Shown: in pieces, positions 58,459-64,000 of the stretch
How the letters are laid out: every line of letters starts with the position of its first letter
Numbering within the stretch: the stretch's first letter is position 1
Source of the DNA: Avena insularis
Taxonomy: Eukaryota > Streptophyta > Magnoliopsida > Poales > Poaceae
Direction of reading: 5' to 3'
Assembly (NCBI GenBank): GCA_023614405.1
Contig: CM042696.1
Coordinates: forward strand, 333,365,211-333,429,210
DNA: 64,000 nt
Notes under the pieces: model-generated
Databases searched by the model: none
What the model was told of the DNA's origin: nothing
Seen by the model: only the letters and a program-made list of their open reading frames with translations
Made by a program: the position numbers and the translations under genes

Positions 58459-59205
58459 TTGCTAATGATATGTAAAAGTCTTAAGCTTGGGGAAGCTGGT
58501 CTTGATGAGTATGATATTTTTAGTCCCCCAAGCATGGAGGAGAAAATTTACTTTGATGATACTATACCTCCAATATATGATGATTACAATGATGAATATG
58601 ATATTTTCAGTCCACCTACTATTGAGGATAAAATTAATTATGATTACAGTATGCCTCCTATATTTGATGACTATGGTGATGAGAATAATAATCATAGCTA
58701 TTTTGTTGAATTTGCTCCCACTACGATTAATAAGAATGACTATGCTTATATGGAGAGTAATAATTATTTTATGCATGTGGCTCATGATAAGAATGTTTTA
58801 TGTGATATTTGTATTTTTAATTTTATTCATGATGCTACTGAAAGTTATTATGAGAGAGAGAAACATGGTTTTATGTATTTCAACAATATTAAGTTTCCCC
58901 TCTTTATGTTGAAAATTTTGGTGTTGCACTTGTTTTGCTTTCCTATGCTTGTTGCTTTGTGCTTTCATGACTTGTTTCTTTACAAGATTATTTTTCATAG
59001 GAAGTGGGTTAGACTTAAATTTGTTCCATATTTGCTTCTTGATGCTCTCTTTTACTTCAATTCATATTTCTTATGTGAGCATCATCGAAATTATCATGCC
59101 TATCTTAATGGCTATAAAGAAAGAGCTTTTGGGAGACAACCCGTTATATTTTTACTTTCAGTTTATTTTTGTTTTGTTGAGTCTTGGAAGTTATTGCCTC
59201 TGTAA
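58459..59205 (+). CDS. 248-aa ORF of element D, conserved-looking, unknown function
   Basis: The ATG at 58,459 opens MLMICKSLKLGEAGLDEYDI. Two or three acidic near-repeats follow (DEYDIFSPPSMEEKIYFDD and DEYDIFSPPTIEDKINYD), then a Cys/His segment (NVLCDICIFNFIHDATESYY), then a hydrophobic stretch (FPLFMLKILVLHLFCFPMLV) that could form one or two membrane helices, and a basic tail. I recall similar ORFs from several grass non-autonomous LTR elements, which would imply constraint, but I cannot verify this here. It is not gag-like by any motif I know. A gag-related or packaging role is speculative. Confidence 0.6.
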   Translation: MLMICKSLKLGEAGLDEYDIFSPPSMEEKIYFDDTIPPIYDDYNDEYDIFSPPTIEDKINYDYSMPPIFDDYGDENNNHSYFVEFAPTTINKNDYAYMESNNYFMHVAHDKNVLCDICIFNFIHDATESYYEREKHGFMYFNNIKFPLFMLKILVLHLFCFPMLVALCFHDLFLYKIIFHRKWVRLKFVPYLLLDALFYFNSYFLCEHHRNYHAYLNGYKERAFGRQPVIFLLSVYFCFVESWKLLPL

Positions 59206-61994
59206 TAACCTCTCATTATCCTTTTTGTCTGGTTTTTTGTGCCAAGAATAACCTCTAATGAGAGGGAAGTAAGATATGGGGAAGTTGCTGTCAGGAAACA
59301 GATTTCTGTGCGTCGCTGTAAACAATCATGAAAAATCTCAGTACCTCGGATTGACCTATAATTGTTTGTGCTTATGCCCCAGGTTATTACCCAACTTTCG
59401 TTAGTTTTGCACTTTTCGATTTGAGCAACAGAAGATTTTCGAAAAAATCAGTCTTTACCTGCTGGTCTGTTTTGATAGATTTCTACTATTATTTGCATTT
59501 GCCTCTTAATCGGTTTCTGTTTGAGTTCTCTTTGATCACTTGAGATTTTAGAAGAAATTGCTATAGTAGATTGTGTTTTAATGGAAGTTTTACTTGTGTT
59601 GAAACTAAACCCAAAGACTTATTATCTTGAATACACTAATGTTGCTAATGAAGATTGTGTGAAGTTTTGTTGAAGGAAATTTTCAAGTGTAGGGAAGAAT
59701 AATGTGATGAGATGACGTATGGACAAAATCTCAAGATTGGGGATGCCACCCGTGTCACTCCAAGAAATATTCAAGAGGTACATGCGTCAAAGCTTGGGGA
59801 TGCCCAAGGCATCCCCTTTTTCATCAATAATCTCAGGTCTTCTTTCAAGACACTTTATTTTTAATACCTTATGCACTATGTGTTCTTGGAGCGTCTTTGT
59901 TTTTAGTTTTCTTTTGCTTTATTTTATGCAATAAGTTGGTTGGATCCCAACACACTTCTTTTGGAGAGAGGCACACCCTGTTATTCATTGCCTAGAACAC
60001 TCTAGTTTTCACTCTTATTGTTCTGTGAGTGTTCTCCTTTGCTAGCACTGCGTTTAGCTTTAGTTTTCTTATTCTTTTGGCTTATAACTTTTTAGTTCTT
60101 CTTTGTAGATGGGTGAGACATGCTCTCAGGTCTTTATTGATTATTATCTTTGAGAGTTGTTTCAAATAAGACAATTGGTGTTGGAAAAGAGTAGGAAGTT
60201 TCATGCTTATAGTGGTACAAAAGGAAGTTTGTTTTGACTGTGACTTAGACTTTATCATGTCATGCTAGATGTTGCTTTAACCATATGCTTAGTGATTATT
60301 GTTTTAGCATGACTTGTTTCAAACAATTGAGATTTCTTAATGTGCCTTGAAAGAATCATGCGTTGTTTTAGCATACAAAAGAATAATATTATGGTATTAT
60401 CCTTTGATGCTTTATTTGGGTTGTCTTGGCACATTCTTACACCATGTTAAGACTATGAACCAGTCACCATAGCCTCTATGATCATTTAGTTTTTGACTTG
60501 CAATATCACTTTATGCTTTAATTAAAAATGTTTTGTCGCTTTGCATGATTATGGCCATTATTGCTCTCTTAGTTGGTCGCTTCTAGTCTTTTGCTAGCCT
60601 CCACCGGTACCAAGTATGAGTTCCACTCATGCATCGAACCTCCAAGAAAACCTAGTTATTCCAAAGAGACCACTATAAATTCCTATGCATGGTGTGTTAC
60701 ACCATTCCAAGTATATTCATGTTTTTATCTATCTTCCAAATTAAACTTGTTATGTGAAAATTAGTGATTAAAGCTCTCACAAACTTGATGGCACACTTTA
60801 TTTTCTTGCACTTAATAAACTTGAACCATTGTGTCCATCTATGTTGCTTATATGCTTGCATTTTATAAGTTGTGAGTTAGCAGAACCATGTTACCATGGG
60901 GAACGCTTTCAACATTGCACTTATTATTCAGTTGATATCATGTTCTTTTGTTTATGAATCCCAGCGATGTGAAATAAAAGGGGAGCTTGTAAGATCATGG
61001 AGCTTGTATATGTGTTAGGGAAATGCCTGGGCGGCTAGCCTAAGCCATGCCTAATCATGGTGGAAACTTGCAGCATAACCATAGTGAGCATTCTGTGAAG
61101 CATCCTCAATAAAAACCTATGCAAATAGCAAATAAAAAGGTCTCTGAGATGCTCATTGTTTGTTGCCTTGTCATTTGGTATGGGAAAGCTCCTGTGTCAT
61201 GGGGAAATGGGTACCCCATTGGCGGTTCTCCATGATACACATGTACTTACAATGACAAGAACTTAATTGTGACTAAAGTTGAGTAGCATGAGGTTCGGTA
61301 CTCGTAAGCAAGGGGCATGAGATTTTCAACTTATAACTTGTCAAGCATATCCTCATATTTGTGTCACTTTAACCTTAATCACCTCAAGATGCTTATGATA
61401 GGGGCAATGAGAGCTGAAAGCTAATAAGTACCATAATTTTTGGAAGCTCTTTATGAAACTTAAAATCCCCGCTTCCCTCTGTGAAGGGCCTTTCTTTTTA
61501 CTTTTATGTTGAGTCTCCATCTTCTATCTTTATGCACGAATTGAGAGAGCATAGTGGTCATTTTTAGTTTAATGTGCATTGTCCCAAAACTGCTTGATTG
61601 ATTCATAACTTTGATATTGCTTGTTCTTAAATTATTTGTATCTAGTCACTCTTATGAACTTTGAAGGTGTCCTATGCATTTATGTTTTGTTATACCATGA
61701 GGGACAAGCTGAATACCACTCTTATTATGTTTTCTATATGTCAAACAAACAAACGTCTTTCAATGCACTATTATTCATGATCTTTTGTTGGTACCTTTTC
61801 ATGTTACAACATAGTTGCTATGTCTTATTATTAGAACTCTATCTTTCATGTTCATGTTTAGAGTACTTTGATCCCAGCAATCAATGCTTGTCAAATACCT
61901 TGATCACGATTGTGATGGTGCATGTCACCTAAAAAATTATTCTTTTTATCACTTACCTACTCGAGGATGAGAAGGAGTTAAGATTGGGGATGCT
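59206..61994 (+). other. non-coding internal region of element D
   Basis: It contains two PPT-like copies of AAGATTGGGGATGC (59,733 and 61,980; the second abuts the right LTR) and a perfect hairpin at 59,796-59,816. ORFs are short and unrecognised. Confidence 0.65.
59796..59816 (+). other. perfect 9-bp hairpin (GGGGATGCC / GGCATCCCC)
   Basis: The two 9-base arms are exact reverse complements around the loop CAA. The position downstream of the ORF and the high GC in AT-rich surroundings suggest an RNA structure, for example for packaging or dimerisation (inference). Confidence 0.6.
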
Positions 61995-63359
61995 TGATAG
62001 GTCGTAAACGTATCTATAATTTTTGATGCTCCATGCTTGTTTTATATCAACTTTCTTATGTTTTGTTCATACTTTGAGGTATTTTTATACATTTTCTGGA
62101 ACTAACCTATTAACAAGATGCCACAGTGTCAGTTGCCTGTTTTCTGCTGTTTTTGGTTTCAGAAAAGCTAGTAAAGAAATATTCTCAGAATTGGACGAAA
62201 CAAAAGCCAAAGTTCCTATTTTACCAGAAGACTCACAGAGCCAGAAGACGAGACGGAGAGGGGCCACGAGGGGCCCACACCACCTGGTGGCGCGGGCCAG
62301 GCCAGGCCACGCCAGGGGGTGGTGTGGCTGCACCGGTCTCTGCCTCGACCTCTCCTTTCGCTTATATAAACCCCTCGAGACGAAAACCCTAAAGACACGA
62401 TAAGAATTCCACGAAAAGTTCCGCAGCGCCGCCGCCACCGAAGAGGAGATTCCGGGGACAGAAGTCTCTATCCCGGCACCCTGCCAGGACGGGGAAGTGT
62501 CCCCGGAGCCATCTCCATCGACTCCACCACCATCTCCATCACCATTGCTGACTCCTAAGATGAGGAGTGAGTAGTTCTCTTTCGAGGCTAAGAGCTCTAC
62601 CGGTAGCTATGTGTTCATCTCTCTCTCTATGCGTGATCTTATTGAGATCATGAGCTTTGTAATCTAGATCTATTCTGCTACTCAAGTGCTTTAATTAATC
62701 TCTGCTTATGCCCACGTGTGTTAAGTTGACAGTGTGCACACCGTGTGGCACTTTGGCTAAGGTTACAGAAATACTTATCATGAGTATAATTTGAGTTGGA
62801 TGTCTCTATGAGATTGTGGTGTTTGTTAGAACCATCTAGCGCTCAAGGTGACAGTGAGGGGTTATCTAGATGGGGAATGCAAACTTTAAGGTGTGCTGTT
62901 ATAACCCTACATCGTCCAACCAGAGAGTGGTTCAGGGTAGCATAATGAAGAGAAGATATTTATATGAGAGTGCCCACTAGTGAAAGTATGATCCCTATGC
63001 CTTGTTTCTAAGCATTGAAACACCGTTTACAATCAGTCATGTTACATGTTTGCTTGCTGCCACTCTTATTCCAAATTGCAATTACCACTTATAATCATCC
63101 ATATTACTTGTATTTCACTATCTCTTTGCCAAACTAGTGCACCTATACACCTGGCAAGTGTATTGGGTGTGTTGGGGACACAAGAGACTTCTTGTATCTT
63201 GATTGCAGGGTTGCTTGAGAGGGATACCTTTGACCACTTCCTCCTTGAGTTCGATAAACCTTGGGTGATCCACTTAAGGGAAACTTTCTGCTATTCTATA
63301 AACCTCTGCAATTGGAGGACCAACACTGTCTACAAGAATAGAAGCGTGCGTAGACATCA
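61995..63359 (+). repeat. right LTR of element D (1,365 bp)
   Basis: Direct repeat of 56,702-58,066 with the same length and scattered substitutions, followed by the target duplication GATAC. Confidence 0.92.
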
Positions 63360-63364
63360 GATAC

Positions 63365-64000
63365 CTATGTTCAATTACCATCCCTTCTAATATACCCATC
63401 CATTATCTGAAGCACATGATAGGAACGTCATAGGCTCCCACCCACTGATTTCCTCTCTGGATCTCAGCCCGACTAGATATACAAGGACAAACGAAAGGAA
63501 CAAGGTACTTCTGACTCGCTCTCCCCATAACAAGATCTATCATTAGCACGGTACTATACGACACAAGAATGGTTGACTGTTGTTGTTAGACCTAACTTTC
63601 CTAGTACAATGGAATATCCACCACATTATATTTCAACCATTTAAACAACTATGATTCCATCGTTCCCCCATTTTATTTATTTCATTCCAAAAATGGTTTT
63701 ATTTTGTTTTGAATGCAAATGATACTAATGTTTTGAAAACATTTTGGTAAATAAGTCAAAGGACATGTAAGACTTCCCTTGCAACATGGCTCCAAGATTT
63801 TTCTCACAAAGGTAATGCAAGAACGAACTTGCCTGGTAACTACGAGATAATATAGTTTGGAGGTTTTGCTTGACCCTGGACCTCGGGTTCTAGAATTCAC
63901 GACACCGTCTGATAAAGAAAATGTTTCATTGGCAAAAATGTGATGCTCTAATGTAATATATATGCTATGCACTATCGTGTTTTTTCTTTAAGTTTTATCA
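63365..64000. other. continuation of the LTR-like repeat interrupted by element D
   Basis: Joins to 56,701 when element D and one GATAC copy are removed. No gene is seen to the window end. Confidence 0.4.

Larger units (their letters stand above)
56702..63359 (+). mobile_element. Element D: non-autonomous LTR retrotransposon (6.7 kb, no pol)
   Basis: LTRs 56,702-58,066 and 61,995-63,359 are 1,365 bp each, start TGATA(C/G)GTCGTAAACG and end GTAGACATCA. They are flanked by GATAC (56,697-56,701 and 63,360-63,364). The primer site resembles the tRNA-Asp type. The interior has one 248-codon ORF and no RT, RNase H, integrase or protease motif, so it needs another element's proteins. The LTR start is of a kind I associate with Triticeae/Pooideae retroelements. 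Confidence 0.93.

Noticed and set aside
1..64000. tRNA, rRNA and CRISPR arrays
   Set aside because: None seen; the tandem arrays present are simple repeats or coding repeats without spacers.

Overview
This window is repeat-dominated nuclear DNA from a grass (Poaceae). A Pooideae/Triticeae-type genome is my best guess: the element at 56.7-63.4 kb begins with a terminal sequence (TGATACGTC...AACGTATC) that I associate with those genomes, and the other repeat families and GC-rich 5' gene ends also fit a grass. No bacterial-type genes, rRNA, tRNA or CRISPR were seen. Four elements have both LTRs and an exact 5-bp target duplication (TSD) in the window, and a fifth LTR element runs off the left edge.

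Layout. (1) 1-18,000: a broken Ty3/gypsy chromovirus (CRM-like) whose 3' LTR is split by a 12.3-kb non-autonomous LTR element ('element A', 5,446-17,720, LTRs about 4.6 kb, TSD TATGG). (2) 18,001-22,128: low-copy-looking DNA with gene fragments, a possible three-exon gene at 20.3-21.0 kb and several Tourist-like MITEs, two of them interleaved. (3) 22,129-28,224: a complete 6.1-kb mariner-like element (TA TSD, inverted termini) encoding on the minus strand a two-exon DD39D transposase whose first exon is a 14-unit array of an 11-residue Leu/Asn/Pro repeat. (4) 28,225-33,150: a TTA-flanked MITE, a tandem duplication and several minus-strand exons with good splice sites. (5) 33,767-47,342: a Del/Tekay-type gypsy element ('element B', LTRs about 3.9 kb, TSD CCCTA) with a pre-gag coiled-coil ORF, gag and pol, all broken. 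It sits inside a retroposon-like sequence. (6) 48,236-52,954: a Ty1/copia element ('element C', LTRs about 0.3 kb, TSD GATGG). (7) 53.4-54.4 kb: an imperfect-TIR DNA element. (8) 54.4-56.7 kb: AT-rich repeats and an exon fragment. (9) 56,702-63,359: a non-autonomous LTR element ('element D', LTRs 1,365 bp each, TSD GATAC) with no pol, one 248-aa ORF and a tRNA-Asp-type primer site. (10) 63,365-64,000: the other half of the sequence that D entered.

The most interesting non-transposon signal is a minus-strand host-type gene with its TATA box near 53.1 kb and ATG at 52,999. Its first exon reads like an organelle transit peptide and is cut after codon 15 by copia element C. When the copia and one TSD copy are removed, the exon continues in frame to a splice donor at 48,104. 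The phase there matches exons at 32.6, 32.2 and 31.7 kb, so intron 1 would hold the whole of gypsy element B. I do not recognise the protein.

All calls are by eye, without database searches. Clade names and subfamily assignments rest on remembered family motifs.
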